DNA of 64,000 bases from assembly GCA_009617715.1 (NCBI GenBank), contig VTFK01000140.1, positions 248,001 to 312,000 on the forward strand, read 5' to 3'. Origin of the DNA: Plectrocnemia conspersa. Taxonomy: Eukaryota; Arthropoda; Insecta; Trichoptera; Polycentropodidae. Shown here piece after piece: positions 46,608 to 58,217 of the stretch. Numbering within the stretch: the first letter of the stretch is position 1; every line of letters starts with the position of its first letter. The position numbers were made by a program, and so were the translations under genes. The notes below the pieces were generated by a model. The model worked only from the letters and a program-made list of their open reading frames with translations. It was not told the DNA's origin and did no database searches.

Positions 46608-49600
46608 TTATTTCGTATGTTCTTCCACTACCACATTGGCCAGGGTCTTCTTGATCCTGAGCGCTGTCAGCCTAGCTGCTGGATTGCTGTACCAGCATTC
46701 TTTCATAACTTTGTACATGATATGTAGTATCTGAAAACAAACATAAAGCAGTTAGTTATCTTATTTTCAAAATGAAAGCTTAATATATGTAAAAATTAAT
46801 CTGGAAGTTTATTTCAAAATTACTGTAAAATAAACCGGGTATAGACCCTATGCTCTCCTCTAGTTAGATAGAAGTTTACTTTCACTGACCAACTTCATAC
46901 CGTTGTGAAATATATTTTCTAAAGTTTTTTTAATGGGATTTTTCAATAGATCAGTTTTGATATGTAAGCATTTAATTAAATTAATAAAAATAAATTTTCT
47001 AGTAATTTTTGATATTCAAATTGATAAAATAATAATAATTAATAAATTAATAATAAATGATTAATAAATAATAAAATAATAATAATTAATAAATTAATAA
47101 TAAATAATAAAATAATAATAATTAATAAATTACTAATATAACTTAGAAAATAATTTATATTAAACTTGTAGGTTGATAGGTTTTCAAATAACTATTACGT
47201 CTTATCGTGGGACGATAATTGGTCAGAATGTTATTTTCATTAACGGGTTGTTTTTAATTTGATGAATATTGGTAGCTTTTCAAATACACATTCAATACAT
47301 ATTTTAGAGAAGTATAGAAATCCATTAAAAAAATGGTTTTTATTATTAAGATGTTATCTGATCTACTTAGCCCAAGAAAATTTTATGCTTTCATTTTTTT
47401 ACACTCTGGATTTACAGCAGGATTATTTTATGAATCACACGTGTGTCTTCATGTTTTAATATTCAAATAGTATGTGCTTACAGGATTGGTCTGCCAGCGG
47501 TTTGGTAAAATGGGCCTTCGTTGCTCTACGCATACTACTCGTCTCATGTCTTCTACCGACGGATCTGGTGACACGCAGTCGTAATAAGGTGCTTGATACT
47601 CGTCGTATATCCCGCCTATGCTACACCTCCTGGTCATCTCCCAGTAGACCAGGCCAAGAGAGTAGACATCGGATCTTTTGAACGGGTCGATCTGTCTACT
47701 CTCCATTGTATCTTCGAGCACCTGAAGTACATAAGAAATAAATCAGCTATGAGATCTTTTAATCTACAGAAATATTTTTTATTTGAGTTAGATCTGATAT
47801 ATAATACTATTATTTTTGTTAAGGCTTAAAAATGTATCATACCTCTGGTGCCATGTATCTCTTGGTACCCACTCGATTCGTCGATGGAATGTCTACTGTA
47901 TCTAGTGTTGTATCATGCCTCACCGCTAATCCTAAGTCGCCAATTACGCATGTCAGATTCGATTTGACCAAAATGTTTTTAGACTTCAAATCCCTGTGAG
48001 CAATTGCTGGTTTACCTACAATGTAAAATATGTGTTGAAGATTGAAGAATTAATAGTGAAATCGCGAGTTTGAAGAATTAATATTAAGTTCGCCAGCTAA
48101 CCACGCAAGACAGCAACGACAAATTAGATAAAATAGCTAGATAGCAAAAGTTATACCGGTAGAGTCACGCGAAAGACCCTTGGTGCCAACGATGTCCATG
48201 TGCAGGTGGGCCAATCCCGTGGCTATGGACAGAGTCATTTTGATCAATGTCTGAGGATCTATGGTTCGTATACCCAGAAAGTCAAACAGTGATCCATTTT
48301 CGTGGTAATCGGTAATGAGCCATAATTGAGTCCAGGTGCCATTGTCTGAAATTTTAATAAAATAGGTATTAGATATTATATATTTAAAATATTGCTTAGA
48401 CGTTGTTTCAGCAAAGTTACCCTTATTGTCAGCGGCTATGAAGCCAAGGATGTTCTCGTGTCTCAGCATAGTAGTTTGATAGATTTCAGCCTCCCTAAAC
48501 CAAGAGCACTCCTCTCTAGACGAAAATATCTTGACAGCGACATTCTCTCCTCTCCATTTTCCTCGCCATACTTCTCCAAAGCGCCCTTTGCCTATGATGT
48601 CCAAAAGTTGGATCTGTCTAGCAATAGATCTTTGAACCAATAGTGGCAAGCCTGAAATTAAAATTTTTATGTTAAATTGATGCCGTTAAAAACATCCAAT
48701 AATAATTAAATAGACGTAGTATTTATATATATATAAATATAAAGAAGCAGATCATATGACTTTGTATTAAACATACCAGTATATTTAAGGTTGGGATTTG
48801 TTTTGTGATAAGCGAATCAATCGAGGAGTTCGAGGGAACTGCGTGCCTTGTGTAATCACTACCTATTGCACAGTAACCTCAATCGTGCTTTTCAAATAAT
48901 GCAAATGCCTCACTTTTAATATAAAGTGATAAATATAATATAAATTAAAAATAATATTTTTTATTTAATTGTATTGCAATATATGATATAACGATGCAAC
49001 GATAACTAATTTTTTTTTAATATTTCGAAATCTTTCCATCTTCTTCCATTGATGAGTAAGCAAGCTTAACTAAACTTAAAAGTAAATGTAAAACATTACG
49101 CGTTTTTACAAGCCTCGATAAAAGTATTAGCGTTTAATAAAGGTTTTATATCGCAGTTTAAAACAGAATATAAAACTTTTTTTTCAGATTTATGTTAACT
49201 TACGTGTGTCAAAAATTAGTTACCTGATCCTGATCCAGAAGTGGTCAGCTCCATCATGTCTTTCAAAGTTGTGATCCCAATGATGGCATGCGCTGGTTCA
49301 CATAGGGAATCTTCCCCTGGGAATAACGACCTGTTGGCCTTGGTGGCATTTCTGATTCTTCTCAAATATACCCAGCCAACTAAGAAGAAGGTCACAAGCA
49401 GCACCACTAAGATGACCATCGTTAGCATGAACCAATTGTGCTCCAAGATCTTTCGGTTCTCGCTCTGAGCTAAAATCAGTACAAAGCAGGAGATTATCTA
49501 CGGGTATCCAAAAAGAGAGTTGTTTCAGCATACATTAATTATTTACTTCAAAACAGCACAAACGGATGCAAGAGTACGATTATAGACATACTGTAAGCAG

Positions 49601-52600
49601 GCGAGTTATAAACGAAACTACGATAAACATTCCATAGGCGTGCTTAAAATTGATTCTATTGTTAGATGCCGATAGTTAATATTTTCTGTAGCACAATGAA
49701 ATTAATAAAACATCAAGTCATGGCAAAAGCATGCAGTTTATAAAATAATAATATACAAGCAAAAATAGCGTTTTTTATGAGGCACGTAACAATTTTCAGA
49801 TACAATTAGTATTTTAAAAATATAGCTACAAGCAAATATAAATTAGGGCAATTTATTATGCATGATTTTTATAACGTATCAACAAAGAATGAGAGTTCTT
49901 ATTTTTATTGTCAATGAAATATATAATTTATTTATGATACACAAAAAGTTTATCAACTGCATAAAAATAATGATTTATTAAGTTATATTATTACTATATA
50001 TAGATCTACTATCTATTTATTATTATTACATTTATGTTGACATCTATGAGAAAAAATATATATTAAAATAATATTTAAATAGTTCTAGCCTAGTTTAAAA
50101 CCATTATTAATTAATAATTGTATTATTCGTGACTAACTTCATGCATTAAATACGTAGTTTTTTATTATCATTTTGTAAATTATTGATATAAAAATAGGGA
50201 GTGTTTGATGTATTCCATAATATAAGTCGAAATTTATTTACTATTATTATAATACACAACTTCTAGTTATTTAAATATAAAAGTTCTTTTGCATGCATTA
50301 TTTTACTGCTATTGGAGTTGGAAAAATATTTACCTTTACTAAAATATAAAATTATGCTATGATAATATCCTTCCATTAATATACTATTTACACTTTAGTT
50401 GGATTGTAGATTAATTTTACATTTGGTGTTGTATTATATATAGTAAAAATAGATAAATATATTCAAGTTATATATAATAATAATAGTATTATTGGTCGTC
50501 GAACGACGACGGTACGTAGTAGACGCGTATTCGTTTATCAATACATGATATATATTATACACTTTTATTCATGTTCTCATCTAATTTATCTGTAATACGT
50601 ACCTTTTCGATACACTAGACGTATAATTAAATCTATACTGAACATATCCCGATATATTGGACAAACAAGAAGCATGTTTATAAATATTTTAATTTTTTTT
50701 TAAAATGTATCTGACGAGATGATTCCCAAGACGTACACGTTGTTAATGAATTCCCCCAGTTGCAGTTGAGCATAATTTTTTGCATACCTTCGAGTGAGAA
50801 AGGTTTGATATAATAATTACAGTAGTCTTGGTCGTTACAGCACCTAAGCACAGTGACGGGTTTCTCCAATCTCTCTCTGCACCAAATTGGGTCGCCTTTG
50901 ATGGTTTCGATCGGTAATATCATTTTTTTGTCATAGCATCTATACATTCACACATAATTAGAAAAAAATAATGTTACTAAATATTAAACACAACCAAATT
51001 TCGATTAAATCACACATAACACACAAAGCCGTCGCCGAAAAAAGCAAACAGCTAGTTCTTTATACATTCGAAAGCGTTATTGGTCGGAGATGATTCGATA
51101 CTCGATAGAGTCTACTGAAATTAAATTTCATGTCGCTGAAAGTAAACAAACAGCTAGTTCTTGATGCATTCCAATGCGTTATTGATTTATTCACTTTTTG
51201 ATCGGAGATGGTTATATATCACAATATTTTTATATACGGTCAAACTGCGATTAAATCACGCGTCGCATACAAAGCCGTTGCTAAAATCCGCAAAATATTA
51301 GTTCTTGATGCATTCCAAAACGTAATTACGTATTCAAATTTAGGTCGTATATGGTTCAATATCACAATGTTTCGAGACGCGACACTAATTTTGTACCCAC
51401 CTTCAAAACTTTTTTGCAATAATTCATTTTTTAGACGAAAATTCAAACTTTTTAGTGAAAATTTTTTAAAACTTTTTGCTTTATATTTAAAAAATTATAG
51501 TTAAAAATTGAAAATTTTAACTGTTTTCTCAAACTTTTTATTTGAAAATGTGAACTTTCAAAACTTTTTTCAACTTTTTGAAGCATATATTAAAAGTTAA
51601 AAAAATTTCATCTGTTATTAAAAAAAAATAATTCAAATTTAAAAAAAAAACGTTGGAATCGTTTCATTTAGAAACAACTCCACAGCCTGTATTATTTTAA
51701 TTATACTCAGGGCTGCGAAATCGGAGTCGGAGTCGAATTCGTAAAAATTAATATTATTTTTTTAATAAATATTTTTCATGTATAAAAAAAATAATTTTAA
51801 ATTTTGTTTTTTTTTAAATTGTTAAAAAAAAAGTTGGATTTTGTAAATTTTGGTACGATACCACAATTAGGGTTCTCAGTTATTTGTAGTTATCAACTAT
51901 TCAAATATTGAATAAAAAAAATTAATATCGGTTTTTACTGATATTGATTTATTTAGTCAATTAATGTAAAAAAACTATCAATTTTCAGTAAAATATTATT
52001 TAATTAAACACTAATTATTATTTGATAATAATTATTTTAATTTTTCAATAATTTTATAATTGAAGTTTTTGAATTTTATAAAATGTGCATATACATAATG
52101 CTGTGAGGGCGTCAAAAGGAAAATTTTAAATTTATTATCACCTACTTTTTGTTCAGAGACGTCATTTCAGCTTTTTTAAATCATCAGAATTAAAATCAGC
52201 TGTGATTGAAATAATTGAGCAAAGTTGATGAAACATTTAAAAACTTAATTTTATCAAATATATTGTATTTACAATAGCTAAAATTGTTTTTTTAACTAAT
52301 TTAATGTACTTAAAGATTGGCGTTTGTTTTGTGCGTATTTGCATATAAATTAAATAAATATAAATAAATTGACCGCAATCGAATAATTAAACTGATAAAA
52401 ATAAGACCTTTGCGTATTGAAACGACAAATACAAAAACGTAATACGAACTTGCGATGCACTTATGTTTTTAAGATAAGCGTTAAACGATAATAAAGGATT
52501 CAATGTTTTGTTTGGTTCAACGGATGAATTCTGCGAATTGCGGTCATAGTAGATACGGTCGATAAACATTCTATTCACAAATGCTTTTTGTGTTGAGAAG

Positions 52601-53912
52601 AAGCGTCTTATTGTCTCGCATTTTGAATCAAAATAAAAGCGCATAGAGACCATGGATTTTGGGGCGGCACACGATGACTACATGTGTTGCTTAAATAAAC
52701 GAAGATTTTTCCAAATTTCATATAAACAATATTTTACGAATATTAAAATAATTGAGAATTGGATCTTAATCACAACCTAGCTTTTTTAAAGATTTGAAAA
52801 GGAAGTTACGATTTTTTTAAACATATATTATTTTAAAACAATATGACTGGCTATCGAATTTAACCAATATATTTATACAAAAGACCCCCCAATAACACGG
52901 TAATTGGGGATGAGCTATTTGGGTGCCCGTTACTTTATGTGTGAGCGAGCTAAAGGGAGGATATATCACCACACGCACAACACAATATTTTCTAGTCTCC
53001 CAATTACACGCACCCAAATAGCACGTTCACAATTTACTATGGGGTCTACTGTATATGAAAAAAATATTGTATTTTAAAATCAAATTCAAAATTCTTTTGC
53101 ATTTTTTAATTTAATGTCTACTATAATAAACTGCATTTTAAATGATTTAAATAAGATCAGTGTTGCTAATAAACTTTGTAGAGATATTTGCAACGTAAAT
53201 TATTAAGAAAAGTGTTAGAACTACGATTAACAAGTCCGACTAAAAGCTTAGATATACGAGTGTAACGAAAGCTCTTTCCTAGATAGACAAATATAAATAT
53301 ACGTATATTGTTATGTTTTGAAAGAATCGATAGTACGGAAATTCTAATTCTTCTTTGATTATATTCAGATTTTTCACAACGGCTCTGTATCGATTAGTTT
53401 TAGTTATTTCAGGTTACAAACGACACTCAAAAACGACGATTTATTACGATGTGTCCATTGCGCAAGCGCACGAATACAAAAATACCTAGTTCCGATAGAA
53501 GATTTGGCGGATCTGTAAGCGGTCGAACATTACAGAAATTACCATGGTGGCAACAGGCGATTCTTTTCTTGCGACACAATAAAGACCACTCGGGCGGAAA
53601 AATTGCGTTCCGATCCAAACAGCTTATTTTACATACACAGTAAAAACATACTATAAATTTACAAAACTATAATATATAACGCATCAAGAACTTTCGCCTA
53701 AACAATGACTATTGCATGAAACAATTCTTGATAGATTCCACGGCTTAGAAAGTTCTTGATTCACAAAGTATATAGTTACAAGGTATTTCAAATTTGATAT
53801 GATTACCTATAGGAATAATTTGAAATTCCGTCGACTAATGAAGTCGATGTAAAGCAGTAGCCGTCAGTTACGCATGTTTTATTCGGACAGATATCGCAGT
53901 GGCACAGAAGAC
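46608..53912 (-). CDS. babo: Baboon, activin/TGF-beta type I receptor Ser/Thr kinase (5' end outside or unseen)
   Basis: Single-pass receptor that phosphorylates Smad2/3-type Smads after activin-like ligand binding. Exons, 5' to 3': 53912-53807, alternative 53622-53486 or 50939-50788, 49469-49224, 48651-48421, 48345-48178, 48015-47843, 47721-47482, 46730-46608. Phases all agree. Order of parts: Cys-rich ectodomain ([20 protein letters not shown]), one membrane segment ([20 protein letters not shown]), GS box ([20 protein letters not shown]), kinase with [35 protein letters not shown] and C-terminal [11 protein letters not shown]. The L45 loop ADNKDNGTW is the ALK4/5/7 type, which separates baboon from thickveins and saxophone. 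The donor after 48,178 is weak (GG|GTCTTT). The signal-peptide exon was not found. Confidence 0.95.
47020..47135. repeat. AT-only minisatellite, unit about 40 bp
   Basis: Repeated AATAATAATTAATAAATTAA and AATAATAAA words, about 2.5 copies, in the last intron of baboon. Confidence 0.8.
49470..50787 (-). other. Baboon intron after alternative exon form 1
   Basis: 1.3 kb, extremely AT-rich. No further CC....[FY]CN exon found by eye. A short GTCGTCGAACGACGAC palindrome at about 50,495-50,510. Confidence 0.6.
50788..50939 (-). CDS. babo: Baboon ectodomain exon, alternative form 1
   Basis: 152 bases, 50 whole codons plus one base at each side. Encodes [20 protein letters not shown]...[11 protein letters not shown]...PFSLE. 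Holds the CC....YCN motif that closes the three-finger ectodomain of type I receptors. Acceptor GTATAG, donor GAAG|GTATGC. Joins the upstream constant exon as (AG+A) Arg-Cys and the membrane exon as (G+CT) Ala. Same phases as 53,486-53,622, so the two are interchangeable. Confidence 0.88.
51000..51385 (+). repeat. Three diverged tandem units between the two alternative exons
   Basis: Units of about 120-130 bases each contain AGTTCTT.ATGCATTCCAA.CG and GATCGGAGATGGTT-like words, at 51,050, 51,151 and 51,299. Units 1 and 3 also share CGATTAAATCACRC and ACAAAGCCGT. Diverged by many substitutions. Non-coding in all frames. Confidence 0.6.
51386..52877. other. Baboon intron, AT-rich, with hAT-like ends
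   Basis: At 51,665-51,682 AACTCCACAGCCTG and at 51,709-51,732 CAGGGCTGCGAAATCGGAGT look like a right end and a left end of the CAGGGCTGTGGAGT type of hAT element. No interior recognised. The rest is low-complexity A/T. Confidence 0.4.
52878..53051. mobile_element. MITE, 174 bp, TA target, between alternative exons
   Basis: Ends CAAAAGACCCC and CAGTAGACCCC (inverse), flanked by TA (52,876-52,877; 53,052-53,053). Inner inverse arms GGTAATTGGG / CCCAATTAC and GCTATTTGGGTGC / GCACCCAAATAGC give a near-complete fold. CAGT start and TA target suggest the Tc1/mariner/pogo group. Confidence 0.75.
53486..53622 (-). CDS. babo: Baboon ectodomain exon, alternative form 2
   Basis: 137 bases, 45 whole codons plus one base at each side. 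Encodes [20 protein letters not shown], then [11 protein letters not shown]...LLSEL. It has the same first Cys, mid Cys and CC....FCN spacing as form 1 but otherwise different residues. Acceptor AAATAAG, donor CTAG|GTATTT. The upstream constant exon joins as (AG+C) Ser-Cys. Drosophila baboon is known to use alternative fourth exons to choose among activin-like ligands; this is the matching arrangement with two forms seen. Confidence 0.86.
53807..53912 (-). CDS. babo: Baboon constant ectodomain exon
   Basis: 106 bases. Encodes [20 protein letters not shown] and [13 protein letters not shown] with the first cysteines of the activin-receptor fold. Acceptor TTTTTCAAG, donor ATAG|GTAATC. It needs one base from an upstream exon (giving xGT, probably Gly) that would carry the signal peptide; none could be recognised up to 64,000. 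Confidence 0.9.
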
Positions 53913-54924
53913 CTTGAAAAATAAAAACAAATAATAATAAAAATGAAAAGTAATATCTAGTGTGTTGAACTGTTGAAAAATATTTGTGTATTATTTTTTT
54001 ATCATTAATTTAATAACATTTTTTAATCAGCGATCAAACATTTTCACTATCGTCGAGATTGCATTGCATCAAATGATAATGTGTTATCAAGCATTAACTC
54101 TGAACATTTTCATGTGCTAGTGTAATTTTTTTACCTCTCATTAACTTAGAATATTCCAAAAATATAAAACTGCATAAAAGATACAGCAAATAAAAAAATA
54201 TATCTATTCTATTGCTATTTTAAGATTAATTCGCCCAATTACTACCATGTTGTTTGCTAAAAGTAAATATTAAATCATCAGTAAAATGTTTAACTTGAAG
54301 AAAATATGTTTTTATAAATGCTCCAGAAAATAATAATATGTGGCATTCATCATAAGTAAACGGATGTAAATTATTCACAAATAAGTACTTATACAATTAT
54401 GCGAATTTATACGACTTAAAGCATATTTTTATCTGTGTACATCATAAAGCAACGGTTTCTGAACGAGCCGGCGAAGATAATAAAACTTATGCAAGTAACA
54501 CTGTTACATAGCAGTTGCTTCCGGCATTTACGAGGTGTGATAAAAAAAATTACGACAATTTAAATTTTTATCAAAAAAAAATTCACTATATCTGCATATT
54601 CTTTATGGATAATACACTATTTAGTATAATCATAATCTCACACGAAAATTTTCCCTTATTCGCAAAACCTTTTCAGAACCAAAAAAAAGCTCGCAATGAC
54701 ACCATATCTGTTGAATACGGTATCTACGGCATCACGACGGTGTCGTTTTTGGCCAAAAATCGCAGTATGAATTGGTGAGTTATTATGGTGAAAAATACAA
54801 ATAGTGAAATATTTTATTTTTTATTACAAATCTGACCATAATAACATGGCAGATTTACCTAATGCACCATGATTGCAGTTATACAATTGAACTAAAAAAA
54901 CCGGTATGTTATACACATTTATTA
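53913..54924. other. Upstream baboon intron, AT-rich
   Basis: No exon recognised. At 54,685-54,745 GACACCATATC.. and ..GACGGTGTCG form a loose inverse pair. Plus-strand frame at 54,515-54,778 has no domain. Confidence 0.4.
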
Positions 54925-56946
54925 TTTATTTATTTATTAAAATTATAACCATCGTGACCTGACAGGTAAACCTAATGCGTCACGATAGTCAAAAAAATAA
55001 ATATATCATAATACATATAAATATATAGTATGCATACATACAATTTCATATACGTATAATTACACACACACTCAAAGCATATAAGTAAAAGCATAAAAAA
55101 CAAGATAAAATAACAGACACAAATCACCTCAACAGGTGTGCATTGTCCCATACGAACTGAACCAAAACTCCATATGTGCAAGAGAAAATGTCAATATTTC
55201 TATGGACAGAATTGAGCAGATGAATAGCATTAGCCAGAGAAGTCTTTACAGGCAAGAATAGTGGACGCGACCGAGAACTATAACCACCTTCAGGAGCCCA
55301 CATTTGAAGCTGCTCGAGCACTGAAGGATTGTCTACGATGCCCTTGAGCAATTTCCAGAAGTGTTTAATTACATAAACACTTCTGCGAGTATCCCAGGGC
55401 TCCTAAAATAAAAACACTGGGAAACAAGAACGGATAATACCCGTATTCCTTCAAGTATAAATATCGAAGAAATTTACGTTGTACTTTTTCCAGCTTCAAT
55501 TCATTACATTGATTCATTACGCCTGGGATCCAAATGATGGAGCTAGTTTATAGTATGCTGCGGACTAGAGTATCATAAAGAGTGCGCAATACTAAAGTAT
55601 TCCTGAAGTAGCGCGCATTTTTCAAGATAAAACCGAGCATTTTTAAGGATTTGCTATGAGTATCTGCAATGTGCTGGCTAAATTTCCAACGTTCTTCGAA
55701 AGTCACTCCTAAATCCTTAGTTGAAGAAAACCTTTCCAGAAAATATCCGCCTAGATGGTATGAACATTTGGCCGGCGTTAACGACCTTGAAAATGAAATT
55801 GTGTGACATTTCTTTACACTGTAAGGCAATTGGTTATAGCAAGCCCATTTCCATATAGAGTTGAGATCCTCCTGTAGGTCGAGGGAATCAGAAATCGAAT
55901 GCATTTTCTTGTAAATTTTCAAGTCATCTGCATATAATAAAAAATCTGAATACTCTATTGCTGTTTCTATGTCATTAATGAACAATAAAAACAACAATGG
56001 ATCCAAATTGGATCCTTGAGGTACTCCAGTAGGGGTCTTATATCGTTCTGAAAAAGAGTTATTATACTTGACGAATTGATATCTATTGCTCAAGTAATTT
56101 GAGAATAGATTTATAAAATCTTCAGAAAACCCGAAATTAGATAACTTTTTTACAAGTAAAGCATGGTTAACTTTATCAAATGCTTTTTCAAAATCTGTGT
56201 ATACGACGTCCACTTGTACCAGAGTCCAATGATTTTGAAACATAGTTAGACAAAACCATTAGATTAGTGACAGTGGATCGAGATTTACGGAAACCATGTT
56301 GTTGGTCGAGAAGCATACACCTGCAATGATTAAAAATGTATTTATGCAAAACAATTTCAAATAATTTTGCAGGTGATGAGATCAAAGCTATTGGCCTGTA
56401 ATTGTCAATCTGCGATTTGGGACCCTTTTAATGAATCGGAGTGACTTTTGAACATTTCCACAATTCTGGAAAACAAGAGGATCTCAAAATTAAATTAAAT
56501 ATGAATTTTAGAGGATGTAAAATACCAGACTTGCATCCATGCAGAATGTAGTCTGGAATAAAATCTAGTCCCGAGGTAAAAATGGACTTTAGTCTGCTAA
56601 ATCCATATTCCATATCAACCAAACTAAAGGTTTTGATTGATAACAAAGATGACCATGAACGATGAGTCTCATCGTAATTAGAATTAACATCTAAATGTGA
56701 CCCATCATTATGGTATACGGTTTGAAAATACCTAGCAAATCCATCTGCAATCTCTTCAGAACCTTCAAAATTGATGTTGTTCCAACTCATCGATGACAGT
56801 AAGGATTGGCCATCGCGTTTTGAGTTGCCGAATTTCCAAAATTTTTTCGGATCTAAAATTATCGACTTTTCACAGTCTCCAATATAGTTCCGATGGCAAT
56901 CGCAAATCATCAATTTTGCACGCGATCGCAGAGTACGAAAAATATG
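54925..56946 (-). mobile_element. Jockey-like LINE, 5'-truncated, with (TAAA)n tail
   Basis: On the minus strand it begins abruptly in coding sequence (RTLRSRAKLMICDCHRNYIG) and runs through RT to a 3' UTR. It ends in a hairpin TCGTGACGCATTAGG..GTCACGA and TAAATAAATAAATA. About 2.0 kb remains; ORF1, endonuclease and the front of ORF2 are missing, the usual fate of LINE copies. Clade assignment to Jockey/CR1-like is by RT motif style only. Confidence 0.88.
55124..56945 (-). pseudogene. LINE reverse transcriptase, broken
   Basis: Order of blocks on the minus strand: SGLDFIPDYILHGCKSG, NYRPIALISSPAKLFE, HGFRKSRSTVTNL, YTDFEKAFDKVNHALL (first catalytic Asp), TGVPQGSNLDPLLF, LLYADDLKIYKK (YADD catalytic pair), LGVTFEERWKF and a C-terminal YYPFLFPSVFILGALGY tail ending NAHLLR. 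Interrupted by a stop at about 56,429, a frameshift near 56,215, a stop at about 55,547 and a frameshift near 55,350. Catalytic residues are kept but no full-length protein can be made. Confidence 0.88.
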
Positions 56947-57728
56947 ATAACAAACATAAAAAATATGAGTAAATTAAAATAATTGTAACATTTGTAGAAC
57001 ATAATAATATGCTTTTATTATGCGTTTGTGTTAATAAAATATCATTATATGTGTTTCTATAACTTTTATAGATAGTATATTTATCTATGTTATGTTTTAA
57101 GCATTTCGTTTCAATAGCTTCAGCGATAAAATTAAGAAGGGAAGTCTGTTTTATAAATAGGACGCTAAGAGAAAGAGCTACTACGTATGTCTCATTGGTT
57201 GACTTTAAAACGAGCCAGATATAGCAATAATGTGTTATTGAAACACTGTTCTCAAACTTCATTACTCTAATATAAAGCACTTATATGCAGTAATAAATTA
57301 AATGAATTAATAAATAATTCAATCTGTTTATTACACATGATTAGTTTAAATATATTATACGTAACTGACTGTATTTTTTTATAATATGTATAATAATACA
57401 ATTATTATTAATATTAAACTGATCTACAGTTTATTTTGTTAAATATCAGTATTTGCATAAACGATACTATTAATATAAACATCTTACATAGAATCTGAAA
57501 GTCTGCCAATCATTTGACCATGATTAATCAATAAGATGAAAGCCTATATATAGCATGATTATACTTTACGGACTGATGAACAGAACTAACGACAGTAATA
57601 TTATTTATCTTTTTCCTGTTACTCAGTTCCTGTCTTAATTCACAAATTACTCCATTTCCTGTTAACTTCACAGTATTTTTTAAAAGCATATCCTCTTCTA
57701 TTAAATGCTTTTATTTTTGTTATATTTA
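56947..57728. other. AT-rich spacer
   Basis: An open frame (57,280-56,870 minus) overlaps the LINE 5' boundary and is AT-driven. No gene seen. Confidence 0.5.
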
Positions 57729-57960
57729 ATAAAGACGGAATAGCGTAATCTCAGATTAGTAGCAGCGGCATTAGAATTTGTATTTATAAAAAATGCGCTA
57801 TTATTAAAATGACACGATGATTATAAATTATAGATATCACGATTCCCAGATTTTATGTATGGTGGTTAATATTTACTTGTAGGTATTTAATTATATCTGA
57901 TTGACTTACTCATTTGGAACAGATTAACTCCGCTGTAACACATTGAAAGACAACGAATAA
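57729..57960 (+). mobile_element. tRNA-derived SINE, copy E (internally deleted)
   Basis: AAGACGGAATAGCGTAATCT, AGATTAGTAGCAGCGGCATT, GTATTTATAAAAAATGCGC and ACTTGTAGGTATTTAATTAT align in order to copy B, with the B box lost and the tail hairpin reduced (CCGCTGTAACACATTG then GACAACG). Old copy. Confidence 0.72.
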
Positions 57961-58170
57961 GGGGTAAGATTATATGCTTTCAACATTATTTTTTAATTAC
58001 AATTTTCTATATTTAAAATATTATTTTAATAATTATCCGTGTAATGTCAACATTATAATACTGCAGTAAGTTAGTTAAGAGTTAAATTATTTAATTTATT
58101 CATAAATTATTTTCATATTATATTACGTTCATATTTATATAAACATTTATATAAATACAATAAATACATT

Positions 58171-58217
58171 TCACTAGCTGTCGGTCTCATACTGTCGTGA
58201 GGTACCGCAGCTAGTGA
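58171..58217. repeat. 47-base hairpin, about 18 bp of stem
   Basis: TCACTAGCTG and CAGCTAGTGA pair perfectly; inside, CGGT pairs ACCG and CTCA pairs TGAG (a bulged T and GT between), closing a TACTGTCG loop. GC-richer than its surroundings. Function unknown; too short for a typical pre-miRNA. Confidence 0.6.

Noticed and set aside
52387..52653. Minus-strand 88-codon frame as a possible third alternative baboon exon
   Set aside because: It lacks the CC....[FY]CN motif and the one-base/one-base phase seen in the two real exons.
54515..54778. Plus-strand 87-codon frame
   Set aside because: Ile/Asn/Phe-rich AT frame without domain; sits in an upstream intron of baboon on the opposite strand.
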